Positions 9,907 to 17,897 of a stretch of 64,000 bases of DNA are shown here, one piece after another. The notes beneath the pieces are model-generated. The model was not told the DNA's origin. It was given only the letters and a program-made list of their open reading frames with translations, and searched no databases. A program made the translations under genes and the position numbers. The stretch spans positions 496,001 through 560,000 of the forward strand of contig NZ_CP073710.1 of assembly GCF_021184045.1 (NCBI RefSeq), written 5' to 3'. How positions within the stretch are numbered: position 1 is the stretch's first letter; every line of letters starts with the position of its first letter. Origin of the DNA: Methanococcoides orientis. Its GTDB lineage: Archaea; Halobacteriota; Methanosarcinia; Methanosarcinales; Methanosarcinaceae.

Positions 9907-9953
9907 GTAGTTGTTCTGCTCAAGCAGGACAATTACAATGATGGGAGATTTCA

Positions 9954-10598
9954 ATGAAGATAGTGGGAATTGATGAAGCTGGAAAAGGTCCTGTAATAGG
10001 TCCGATGTGTATTGGTGGTGTGAGAATTGATAAGAGTAAAATTAATGCTCTTAAGAATCTCGGGGTTGCCGATTCTAAGAAACTGTCGCCAAAAAAGAGA
10101 GTGCATCTCGCGTCCCAGATCAAGAAATATGCAGATGACTATTATGTTTTTGAAGTTTCCCCTGACCAGATAGATGAGCTTCGCAAACTTATGACCATGA
10201 ACGAGATCATGGTGCTTGGTTTTGGAAATGTGATCGAGAATCTTTCGGGTGACGAGATCTATGTGGATGCAGCGGATGTAAAAGAGGAACGCTTTGGTAA
10301 ACGTCTTCTTGAGAATTATTTGAAAAATCATCCTGACATAACGGTTCCGAAAATAGTTTCAAAACATGGTGCAGATGATCTTTTCCCTATAGTATCTGCA
10401 GCATCCATTATAGCGAAGGTCAGGCGTGATGAACTTATTGAGGAGCTCAAAAAAGATATTGGTGTGGATTTTGGAAGCGGATATCCCTCTGATCCAAAGA
10501 CCAAGAAGTTCCTGAAGGATTGGTATGATGAGCACGGTTCACTGCCGGATATCGTCAGGCATTCCTGGAAGACTGCACAGAACATCGTTGAAAAGTAA
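9954..10598 (+). CDS. rnhB: ribonuclease HII
   Basis: Removes RNA from RNA-DNA hybrids, for example primers and misincorporated ribonucleotides. The 214-residue protein begins with the metal-binding GIDEAGKGPVIGPM motif (Asp7, Glu8) and keeps the later YVDAADV acidic strand and SIIAKVRRDELI motif of archaeal RNase HII. A GGGAGA ribosome site is 5 bases upstream. It follows the pilus-motor genes by 47 bases; co-transcription is possible but no functional link is evident. Confidence 0.95.
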   Translation: MKIVGIDEAGKGPVIGPMCIGGVRIDKSKINALKNLGVADSKKLSPKKRVHLASQIKKYADDYYVFEVSPDQIDELRKLMTMNEIMVLGFGNVIENLSGDEIYVDAADVKEERFGKRLLENYLKNHPDITVPKIVSKHGADDLFPIVSAASIIAKVRRDELIEELKKDIGVDFGSGYPSDPKTKKFLKDWYDEHGSLPDIVRHSWKTAQNIVEK

Positions 10599-10679
10599 GA
10601 TAATCTGATAATCTGGGATGGATCGGTTTAGTTCAGCAGGGGTATATCGGAGTACATCTAGACAAAAATATGTTTTCGG

Positions 10680-10729
10680 TAGACCATATTTTACTAGAAT
10701 GATCTGCGCTAGGCCAGATTGTACTAGAA
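10680..10729. repeat. imperfect 20-bp direct repeat pair
   Basis: Positions 10680-10699 and 10710-10729 share 17 of 20 bases (pattern TAGRCCAKATTKTACTAGAA, 30-base period); a further TTACTAGATT lies just after. The repeats sit in the 228-base gap between the convergent rnhB and purQ genes, which holds no gene. Confidence 0.5.
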
Positions 10730-10826
10730 AAAATTGTGTTACTAGATTGCAGTAGAATTAGTCGTACTATATATAAGAGTTAATTATAGAATATAAAGAA
10801 AAAAAGTTGAGTATATTCAGGCAATA

Positions 10827-11522
10827 TTACCTGTTGTTAATATACTCCACCATTGACTGGAACATCCTGATGCCATCATTGGAGCCGAGGATTGATTCAG
10901 CTGCTCTTTCCGGATGAGGCATAAGACCCATTACATTCCTTTTTCCGTTCAGTATGCCTGCAATGTTCTCCTGTGAACCGTTAGGGTTTACCTCATCGGT
11001 CACACGGCCTTCTTTGTCAACATACCTGAAGGTTACAAGCTTTTCATCTTCCATGGCTGAAAGGGTTGCTTCATCAGCATAGAAGTTACCATCCATATGA
11101 GCGATGGGTATGCGGATGACCTCTCCTTCCTTGAAAGCGGAAGTAAATGGTGAGTCTGTGGTCTCAACTCGCAGATTTGTCCATTCGCATCTGAATTTCG
11201 GATATTTGTTGGTCATCAGGGCACCATTGAGGAGTCCTGATTCGGTCAGTATCTGGAAACCGTTGCAAATTCCCATGATAGGCTTACCCTCATCTGCCAT
11301 CTTTTTTACGGAATTGATGATGGGTGTGCGTGATGCGATAGCGCCTGAGCGCAGGTAGTCACCGTAAGAGAATCCTCCGGGGATAATCGCACCTTCGAAC
11401 CTGTCAAGGTCTGTTTCCTTGTACCATACACGTTCTGCATCTACACCAACAACATCTTCCAGTACGTGCAGAACATCAAGATTACAATTACTTCCACCAA
11501 ACTCAATGATGGCTATTGTCAT
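10827..11522 (-). CDS. purQ: phosphoribosylformylglycinamidine synthase, glutaminase subunit
   Basis: Class I glutamine amidotransferase that supplies ammonia for the fourth step of purine synthesis (FGAR to FGAM) in complex with PurL and PurS. Of 231 residues, the catalytic nucleophile is Cys86 in GICNGFQIL and the His/Glu pair is His203/Glu205 in MPHPER; the N-terminus FGGSNCN is typical of PurQ. Its ATG directly follows the purS stop codon, so the genes are translationally coupled. PurL is elsewhere. Confidence 0.96.
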   Translation of the reverse strand: MTIAIIEFGGSNCNLDVLHVLEDVVGVDAERVWYKETDLDRFEGAIIPGGFSYGDYLRSGAIASRTPIINSVKKMADEGKPIMGICNGFQILTESGLLNGALMTNKYPKFRCEWTNLRVETTDSPFTSAFKEGEVIRIPIAHMDGNFYADEATLSAMEDEKLVTFRYVDKEGRVTDEVNPNGSQENIAGILNGKRNVMGLMPHPERAAESILGSNDGIRMFQSMVEYINNR

Positions 11523-11771
11523 TTAAGCTTCCCTCATGTCTATGGTATAATTGTGGATGATCGGGTTTGCGATAAGCTTCTGGCACATCTCATCGACCTT
11601 CTTCTCTGCCCTTTCAGCGGATTCTTCCTCAAGGTCAATGATGTATCTCTTTGATGTCCTCAGTTCGTTTGTGTGGTATCCAAGGTGTTCCAATGCCCTT
11701 TTGATGGTGGTACCTTCCGGGTCGAGCATTCCCGGTTTAAGCTCGATTGTTACTTCTGCACGATATTGCAT
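11523..11771 (-). CDS. purS: PurS subunit of FGAM synthase
   Basis: Small 82-residue structural subunit that bridges PurL and PurQ in the multi-subunit FGAM synthase of archaea and Gram-positive bacteria. It has the family pattern VTIELKPGMLDPEGTTIKRAL followed by a conserved RTSKRYIID strand. AGAGGATC precedes the ATG. Stop and purQ start abut without spacing. Confidence 0.95.
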   Translation of the reverse strand: MQYRAEVTIELKPGMLDPEGTTIKRALEHLGYHTNELRTSKRYIIDLEEESAERAEKKVDEMCQKLIANPIIHNYTIDMREA

Positions 11772-11858
11772 TTTGATCCTCTGTTTTTGCTATAATGTGA
11801 TTAGGGGTATAATGGTTATCAAGCAATTAAAAATATCGCTTTAACATACACTTTTAAA

Positions 11859-12404
11859 TTACAATGTTTGTTTTGCATTCCATATTCTTTGTACAAGAGT
11901 GAAGTGTGCAAGTACTGCTATAATGGCTACTGCAATTAAAATATATCCTGTGATAGCACCCAGTACGAGTATAATAAGTCTTTCAGACCTCTCTGCAATT
12001 CCCACGTTCATCGAAGTGGATCCTGCGGCCTCTGCTCTTGCGCGTGTGTAACTGACCATGTACGAGCCGATCAATGCGAGAACGCACCATAGCCACAATG
12101 GTGCCTGCAGCAAGGTGGCCTGATGGATGCTTCCATTAACGGAGCCATAAATGATGCCTGCAAAAATGATAGCGTCTGCATATCTATCACATACCGAGTC
12201 CAATACGCCTCCAAATGGTGTTATGTTGCCTGAAGCCCTTGCAACTGCGCCATCAAGAACATCAAAGATACCACTTAGCATAATGAAGGCCGCACCCATG
12301 ATAAGTTCGCCGATGGCAAACTCAAGGGCTGCAATGCCACTGATGAGCAGTCCTATGATGGTTAGGATATTTGGCGAGATCGGAATGTTCTTTGCAAGCG
12401 GCAA
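11859..12404 (-). CDS. CDP-alcohol phosphotransferase, probable archaetidylinositol phosphate synthase
   Basis: Membrane enzyme that would join CDP-archaeol to inositol phosphate in archaeal lipid synthesis. The family signature D-G-x2-A-R-x8-G-x3-D-x3-D is complete in LDGAVARASG..GGVLDSVCDRYAD, with about five membrane helices. The listed start is a TTG without a ribosome site. The frame stays open upstream, and GAGGGATC (12448-12455) precedes ATT codons at 12446 and 12443, which would add the conserved-looking FNELKDTIRISV; a non-standard ATT start is therefore possible. Inositol phosphate as acceptor is inferred from archaeal homologues. Confidence 0.85.
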   Translation of the reverse strand: MPLAKNIPISPNILTIIGLLISGIAALEFAIGELIMGAAFIMLSGIFDVLDGAVARASGNITPFGGVLDSVCDRYADAIIFAGIIYGSVNGSIHQATLLQAPLWLWCVLALIGSYMVSYTRARAEAAGSTSMNVGIAERSERLIILVLGAITGYILIAVAIIAVLAHFTLVQRIWNAKQTL

Positions 12405-12514
12405 AACCGAGATTCTGATAGTGTCTTTTAGTTCATTGAAAATAATTGATCCCTCTTGCTATCAAGTTCTATCTATAGGGTTACATTATTAATGAAAGTA
12501 CTTGTTAAAGTTAA

Positions 12515-13141
12515 TTATAAACCGTGCTCAGTAACGTTCTTGAGCTTATTCATTGCATTCGCCATATTGTTCTTTGCATCTTCATATTCCGGGTCCACGT
12601 TGAGAACTTTTGCAAAGCAGGTGATAGCTTCCTCATATTTGCCAAGGTGGGAATATGCAACGCCTTTCTTATTCCATGTAAGGGCATATTTTGGATCAAG
12701 TTCCATTGTAACATGGACCTTCTCATAGCTTCTGATGGCTTCATGATACTCTCCCAATATATCATGGAGCATTCCTTTGTTTATCCATGCATTATCGTAT
12801 TTAGGGTTGATCTCGAGGGCTTTTGTATAGGATTCGATCGATTCCTTATGGTAACCGAGGTAGGAATGTGCAATTCCTTTGTTGTACCATATATCTGGAT
12901 TACGGGGATCAAGTTCTAATGCTTTTTCAAAACAGTAAACAGCTTTCTTATATTCGCTGAGGTCACAGTAAGCGATCCCTGTGTTTGTCCACACAAGTGC
13001 CAAAGCTTCTTCATTCCACAAATGAGGATTTCTGGAATCAGATTCAAGAATTGCAGAATAGTACTCTACTTTTTCTTCCGGATATTCTGCATGGAAGCCA
13101 AGATTGAACAGTGCTTCTATTGTTCTTTCCTTCTCTTCCAT
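12515..13141 (-). CDS. TPR repeat protein
   Basis: A 208-residue soluble protein made of about five tetratricopeptide repeats (patterns such as ALVWTNTGIAYCDLSEYKKA and PDIWYNKGIAHSYLGYHKES), a protein-protein interaction scaffold. No catalytic domain, signal peptide or membrane segment is present. The start at MEEKER (13141) is selected because AAAGGTGGAG lies 9 bases upstream; the frame extends to 13207 without support. Partner and role are unknown. Confidence 0.8.
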   Translation of the reverse strand: MEEKERTIEALFNLGFHAEYPEEKVEYYSAILESDSRNPHLWNEEALALVWTNTGIAYCDLSEYKKAVYCFEKALELDPRNPDIWYNKGIAHSYLGYHKESIESYTKALEINPKYDNAWINKGMLHDILGEYHEAIRSYEKVHVTMELDPKYALTWNKKGVAYSHLGKYEEAITCFAKVLNVDPEYEDAKNNMANAMNKLKNVTEHGL

Positions 13142-13307
13142 CAAATACGACTCCACCTTTATTTTTGAATAAAGATATAAAAATCTACCTTTTTTTAGGT
13201 ATGCCAAATATAAATTGGTACACTTTTATTTTCCGGTATCTTTCAAATTAATAGGGCAGGCTTAGAATATATATTCAGTGGTCAATATACTTCGTTTTTT
13301 TTGTGAA

Positions 13308-13569
13308 TTACTCTCTGTCTTCTATCTCTTCAGGTGTTAAGGTAGGTGAGTACTGGGGGAATACGATGAATGTGACAAGGAATACAAGTGCAATGTCGAT
13401 AACAGTGACCGGGGCAAAATTACTGTTCATCGAGAATGGGTGGCTATCAATGTTGAAAATCCAAAGAGCGTTGTCAGGTCTGGGGCAATGATCGCTTTTT
13501 CGCTCTTCTTACTTGCCTCACGCATAGCTTCTGCGGGAGTGTGTCCTTTCTTTTTTTCTTCTATCTTTT
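13308..13569 (-). pseudogene. small membrane protein split by a frame change
   Basis: Two short minus-strand frames overlap by ATGA. The upstream frame (from about 13569, Met at 13525) reads EKKKGHTPAEAMREASKKSE and on to LTTLFGFSTLIATHSR, ending at 13427. The downstream frame (13430-13308, 40 residues) reads MNSNFAPVTVIDIALVFLVT and ends TPEEIEDRE. Joined, they would make a basic N-terminus, two hydrophobic segments and an acidic tail, so this looks like one small two-helix membrane protein broken by a frameshift, or alternatively a coupled pair of microproteins. Confidence 0.4.
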
Positions 13570-13591
13570 AATATATCCGATACATAGATAT

Positions 13592-15130
13592 ATGGTTGAC
13601 AGGTTCTTTCAAATAATGGGCAGGATAGCAGGTTATTTTAACACAGGAAATAAAGGGATCGATTCCAGTGCTATTTTCAGGGAGATGGAAATACGCAGAC
13701 ACTATGATGCTCTCATCTACACAAAAGATGAAGTCCTTGTTTTCCCATCCGGATCGGAGATCCCGGATATCTCTTCTAATGGCTCCATGATAACTTTCTT
13801 TGACCCTGCAATGACTTCCTCGACTACTTCCTCAATGATAGATCTTTCATCACCTGTGAAGGATGTTATAACTATTTGTGATGTTGATCTTTATAATCGG
13901 GAAGATCTATCTGAAAATTATGAAAAGGCTGTTACTGATGCTATCAGTAATGATGCTGATCTTCTTGCTCTGTTCATTCATAATTTGCTTAAAAAAGCAT
14001 ATAATGATAAATTAAATGAATTGGATATCCTATCTTTTCTTGACACATCACTTCGTCAGCTACGTGGTGTTTATGCATTTGCCTGTAAGGTAGATGGGAA
14101 AGTCTATCTCGGCAGGGATCTCATAGGTGTCAAGCCTCTTTGGTATGATCTTTCCAGTGGGCTTGCTTTTGCCTCTGAGAAAAAATTCCTTGAAAATGCA
14201 GGTTACATGGATATAAAGGAACTTTCTCCCCGGCAATTATTATGCTATGATCTCGAGGAAAACACAATTATGCTGCATGGTCGTGAATTCCTTTCCGAGC
14301 CAGTTGAGGTTGGGGGATCGGAGGATGATGTTCGCGACGAATTACTAAAATTACTGATGGATGCAGTTTCAGTACGCGTTCCTGATGAGGACTTTGGTGT
14401 TATGTTCTCGGCAGGGATCGATTCTACTATCCTGGCTTCCATCTGCAAGGATGTCGCCGAAGCAAAGGGTGTTTCTGTGACCTGTTATTCTGTTGGACTC
14501 TCCGGTGATACTTCCTCACCGGATATTATCTGTGCTAAAAAGATAGCCGGAGAACTTGGACTTAATCTGAAGGTTCATGAGATTGACCTTGACAAAGTTG
14601 AAGAATACCTTAAGGTGGTCGTACCTCTGATCGAGGATGCCAGTGTCCCAAAGACAGGTGTTGCCATTACAATGTATGCTGCGAGTGTTGCAGCGAAGAA
14701 GGATGGTGTCAATGTCCTTTTTGCAGGTGCCGGCGCAGATGAGCTCTTTGCTGGATACAACCGTTACAAGCACTCCGGGAGCATTAATCAGGATTGCTTG
14801 AAAGACATCCTTGAGATGCATGAGGTTAATACATACAGGGATGACACTGTTGCTTCGTTTACAGGAATAACCCTGCGTCTTCCATATCTTGATGAGAAGT
14901 TCGTAGAGTATTCCCTGTCTATCCCGGAAAAGTTCAAGATGTCTGATGGCATGAACAAAGTGGTTCTACGCAGGGTAGGCGAGGAACTAGGTATTCCGGA
15001 TATGATCACAAAGCGCAGCAAGAAGGCTGCTCAATATGGAAGCCGCTTTGATAAAGCGTTGGCAAAATTGTCAAAGAAAGCAGGTTTTAGCAACAAGACC
15101 GATTATATCAATAGTTTTGAAGGAGAATGA
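13592..15130 (+). CDS. asparagine synthetase-like protein lacking the glutaminase cysteine
   Basis: About 500 residues with an N-terminal Ntn/GATase-II-like fold and a C-terminal synthetase domain with an intact ATP-pyrophosphatase P-loop, FSAGIDST (base 14406 on), plus GAGADELFAGY. In normal AsnB the mature protein begins with catalytic Cys (MCGIAG). Here the equivalent reads MGRIAGYF (Met at 13616) with no Cys, so glutamine hydrolysis should be lost and free ammonia or another amine donor would be used. Starts at 13592 (MVDRFF) or 13616 are possible; neither has a clear ribosome site. It precedes the dph6-like gene by 4 bases. Confidence 0.8.
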   Translation: MVDRFFQIMGRIAGYFNTGNKGIDSSAIFREMEIRRHYDALIYTKDEVLVFPSGSEIPDISSNGSMITFFDPAMTSSTTSSMIDLSSPVKDVITICDVDLYNREDLSENYEKAVTDAISNDADLLALFIHNLLKKAYNDKLNELDILSFLDTSLRQLRGVYAFACKVDGKVYLGRDLIGVKPLWYDLSSGLAFASEKKFLENAGYMDIKELSPRQLLCYDLEENTIMLHGREFLSEPVEVGGSEDDVRDELLKLLMDAVSVRVPDEDFGVMFSAGIDSTILASICKDVAEAKGVSVTCYSVGLSGDTSSPDIICAKKIAGELGLNLKVHEIDLDKVEEYLKVVVPLIEDASVPKTGVAITMYAASVAAKKDGVNVLFAGAGADELFAGYNRYKHSGSINQDCLKDILEMHEVNTYRDDTVASFTGITLRLPYLDEKFVEYSLSIPEKFKMSDGMNKVVLRRVGEELGIPDMITKRSKKAAQYGSRFDKALAKLSKKAGFSNKTDYINSFEGE

Positions 15131-15134
15131 TAAA

Positions 15135-15830
15135 GTGAAACTGGGTGTTCTTTTTAGTTCCGGAAAAGATTCGAACTATGCATTGCATATTATGCAGGAG
15201 AGGGGTTATTCTATCGAATGCCTGATCACTATCAAGAGCAGGAATCCTGATTCATATATGTTCCACACTCCCAATATCGATCTTGCACGACTGCAGGCCG
15301 AAGCTATGGGATTGCCTTTACTGGAAACCTTCACTCAGGGTGAGAAGGAACTTGAGCTTGAAGATCTTAAGAACGCGATCATGCAGGCTCAGGATGAATA
15401 TGGAATTGAGGGCATTGTGACCGGTGCACTATATTCCAATTACCAGAAGGACCGGATCGAGAAGATATGCAATGAACTGGGTCTTGAGTCATTCTCTCCA
15501 TTATGGCACATCGATCAGGAGCAGGAAATGAGAGAGCTGCTGGAAAAGGGATTTGAGTTCATCTTCAGTAGCATTGCAGCATATGGTCTGAACAGCAACT
15601 GGGTTGGTAAGATTATATTTAGCAGTGATGTGGATCGGCTTGTAAAGCTCAACGAGAAGATCGGCTTGAACATTGCAGGTGAGGGTGGCGAGTTTGAGAG
15701 CTTTGTTACCGATGCTCCGATGTTCATGAAAAAGATAAAGATAAATAAGTTCAGACTTGTCGAACGTGATGAGTACACTGCAAATGTTGTAATTGAGGAT
15801 GCAGAACTTGTAGATAAGAATAATAAATAA
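15135..15830 (+). CDS. dph6: diphthine--ammonia ligase (DUF71 ATP-pyrophosphatase)
   Basis: Catalyses the last step of diphthamide formation on elongation factor 2, amidating diphthine with ammonium and ATP. The 231-residue protein starts KLGVLFSSGKDSNYA, with the PP-loop motif SSGKDS, and retains the DUF71 GEGGEFESFVTDAPMF motif near residue 182. The start is GTG 15135, placed by AGGAG at 15121-15125, inside the end of the upstream gene. Pairing with an ammonia-dependent synthetase-like protein may reflect shared ammonium use. Confidence 0.88.
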   Translation: MKLGVLFSSGKDSNYALHIMQERGYSIECLITIKSRNPDSYMFHTPNIDLARLQAEAMGLPLLETFTQGEKELELEDLKNAIMQAQDEYGIEGIVTGALYSNYQKDRIEKICNELGLESFSPLWHIDQEQEMRELLEKGFEFIFSSIAAYGLNSNWVGKIIFSSDVDRLVKLNEKIGLNIAGEGGEFESFVTDAPMFMKKIKINKFRLVERDEYTANVVIEDAELVDKNNK

Positions 15831-15976
15831 TAAATAATAATATAATTTTTTTAAAAATAATTTAATATAAATTTAAAACAAAATTAAAACGAATTTAAAA
15901 ATGATTTAAAAAAATAAATAAAAATAAAATTATTTTATTTTTTAGAAATGAGTTAATTTTGATCTAAGCTAACCGA

Positions 15977-16681
15977 TCAGAATATAGTTCCTCTGTATAT
16001 TTGCAGTCCATCGTCTGAAACTGTGAGGATGTATGGGTCCATACTATGGGCTGATGCACGCATTTTTTTAACTCTTATGAAACGATTTGTACTATCATCT
16101 TTTGTATGAACTCCCAGTTCGATTATCCCATCTGCAAGATAACCCTCGAAGTCATGGTTAGGCCCATTTGGATCTGCCATTTCCAGGATCAGGAACGTAG
16201 TCAGTTTCTCTCTTCTTAGTGGTTCTAATAGGTGATAGAGCCTTTTTCTCATAAGGCGTGGTTCGACATCCATCAGGGAATAAAGCGCTCCCAGTGAATC
16301 CAGTGTTAAGCAAGTAAATTTATCTCCCAATTTATGCTTGTACTGAATGATATTTGTCTCTATAAGGTTTAATAGATCTCCTGAAAATTCATCATACTGG
16401 AGCCTGTAATCAGTAAAGTCTGATATGGCTAGATTTTCCGAAAGTTCTATTCCCATACTTTTCATATTCTCAAGGTGGCTTCGCTTATTTTGTTCAAGAG
16501 TTATATATATTCCAAATTCACTGCTGTTATCCAGGTATTTTGAAAGTATGGAGAATGTCAGTCCTGATTTGAGACTTCCTGGTGGACCAGTTATTAGAAC
16601 TACACTTCCTTTTGGTATGTCGTTTTCAAATATGTCATCAAGGCCTTGAATTGTATCTATAAATCTCACTAATACCACCAT
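15977..16681 (-). CDS. KaiC/RAD55-like RecA-superfamily ATPase
   Basis: Single RecA-like domain of 234 residues with Walker A GPPGSLKSG (about residues 32-40) and a Walker B strand FTCLTLDSLG. It belongs to the KaiC/GvpD/FlaH-like group used for signalling and filament regulation in archaea. There is only one ATPase domain, so it is not a clock KaiC. A GTG at 16669 behind GGTGG may be the true start (RFIDTIQGLDD). It is the third gene of a minus-strand signalling cluster after the REC-PAS-DUF835 and CheF-like genes. Confidence 0.75.
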   Translation of the reverse strand: MVVLVRFIDTIQGLDDIFENDIPKGSVVLITGPPGSLKSGLTFSILSKYLDNSSEFGIYITLEQNKRSHLENMKSMGIELSENLAISDFTDYRLQYDEFSGDLLNLIETNIIQYKHKLGDKFTCLTLDSLGALYSLMDVEPRLMRKRLYHLLEPLRREKLTTFLILEMADPNGPNHDFEGYLADGIIELGVHTKDDSTNRFIRVKKMRASAHSMDPYILTVSDDGLQIYRGTIF

Positions 16682-16738
16682 TTGTTGTATCGTATTTTTT
16701 TGATAATATTTCTCAGACTTATGCAGTTTGATCCATTG

Positions 16739-17878
16739 TTATTGTAAAGTCTCTTTGAAATGTTCCAAACTAACGCTTCTTTCAAAGTTCAGGTTATGTC
16801 TGATATTCTCAAAACCATTATTTGATAGGGTCTTGTCTGGTTCAATAAGTCGGTTGGCAATTAACTCGTTTAATTGTGAATTAAGGTATTTCGGTTCAAA
16901 ATACAATGTATTTGCTATATTGTAATCTTCTTTGATATTCAGATAAAGACATGCCAATAATCGGGTCTGAATATTTTCCTTTTCATTAAATATTATTTCT
17001 AATGCAAGTATTACCTGTGAGTTTTCGCATTCAATATCAATTGATGTGCCAGATCTGGTTTGTATGTGAATATATGGTTTGCTTATATTTGACACTTTCA
17101 GACCTATGTCTTTTATTTCCGGTACCATTATGTAACGCCAGAGGTCTTCCAGAAATACAGAACCCGATGTAAATGAATATTCGTATTTCTTTGTGAATTG
17201 AACTATAGTGTCCTTTGGTTTTAAGTCATTGGATGCTATCTGTGTTTCAATTTCTGGTTCCAGTTCAAAAGGAAAAGGTTTTTCAATGGCAGGATCAGAT
17301 GTTTCTTTTGTCTTCTCAAGATAGTATTGGCCTTGCTGTGTTATTCTTGCAGATTTATCAACCAGATCTCTTCTTTTAAGCGTCTCAAAAGCACGTTGAA
17401 GTATGTTCCTGTCTTCAGATATCAGTGGTAAATAACTATTGATATCTTTTGTTCCGGTTGCCAACAAGTTCAAAAGCTTTATTTCTTCTTCCTTTAGACC
17501 CTCAAAACTAGTATTAACTCTTAATCCAATCTTTTCAATTAAATGATCCTTTATTTGTGCAAGATCTTGTGGATTACCTGCCAGGATCATTGAATGTTTT
17601 ATGTGTGAAGAACCAAATAACGAGCTTTTCTTGTAGTTCACCATCAGCTCATCTAAATATCCACTTTCTTTACGGATATCATTGATAACCGCTGGTGAGA
17701 TGTCAATGCATACGTTTTCTAGTGATCTGAGAGGTATTACTTTCCAGCTGGTTTCCGTAGGGAACCAGATCTCATTATCTGTAAAGTTAACAACACCATG
17801 TTCCCAGGAAAAAACCTGTGCATTCATGCTGTTTACAACTTGGGGTAAATCGATAGCATATGAAATTTCAGCTTCCAT
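16739..17878 (-). CDS. CheF-like (DUF439) protein with winged-helix segment
   Basis: 379-residue soluble protein. Residues 1-125 resemble the archaeal CheF/DUF439 domain (WKVIPLRSLENVCIDISP, then a SILAGNP-type strand), which in haloarchaea links Che proteins to the archaellum motor. Residues 127-195 look like a winged helix (EEIKLLNLLATG, LQRAFETLKRRDLVDKSA, ITQQGQYYLEK). The C-terminal half repeats a similar plan. AAAGGTTAC precedes the ATG. Assignment rests on pattern only; it could be a different DNA- or protein-binding signalling adaptor. Confidence 0.5.
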   Translation of the reverse strand: MEAEISYAIDLPQVVNSMNAQVFSWEHGVVNFTDNEIWFPTETSWKVIPLRSLENVCIDISPAVINDIRKESGYLDELMVNYKKSSLFGSSHIKHSMILAGNPQDLAQIKDHLIEKIGLRVNTSFEGLKEEEIKLLNLLATGTKDINSYLPLISEDRNILQRAFETLKRRDLVDKSARITQQGQYYLEKTKETSDPAIEKPFPFELEPEIETQIASNDLKPKDTIVQFTKKYEYSFTSGSVFLEDLWRYIMVPEIKDIGLKVSNISKPYIHIQTRSGTSIDIECENSQVILALEIIFNEKENIQTRLLACLYLNIKEDYNIANTLYFEPKYLNSQLNELIANRLIEPDKTLSNNGFENIRHNLNFERSVSLEHFKETLQ

Positions 17879-17897
17879 TTTGTAACCTTTTACCGGT

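Noticed and set aside
9951-10331. 126-codon minus-strand frame opposite rnhB
   Set aside because: The plus strand holds an intact RNase HII with its catalytic motif.
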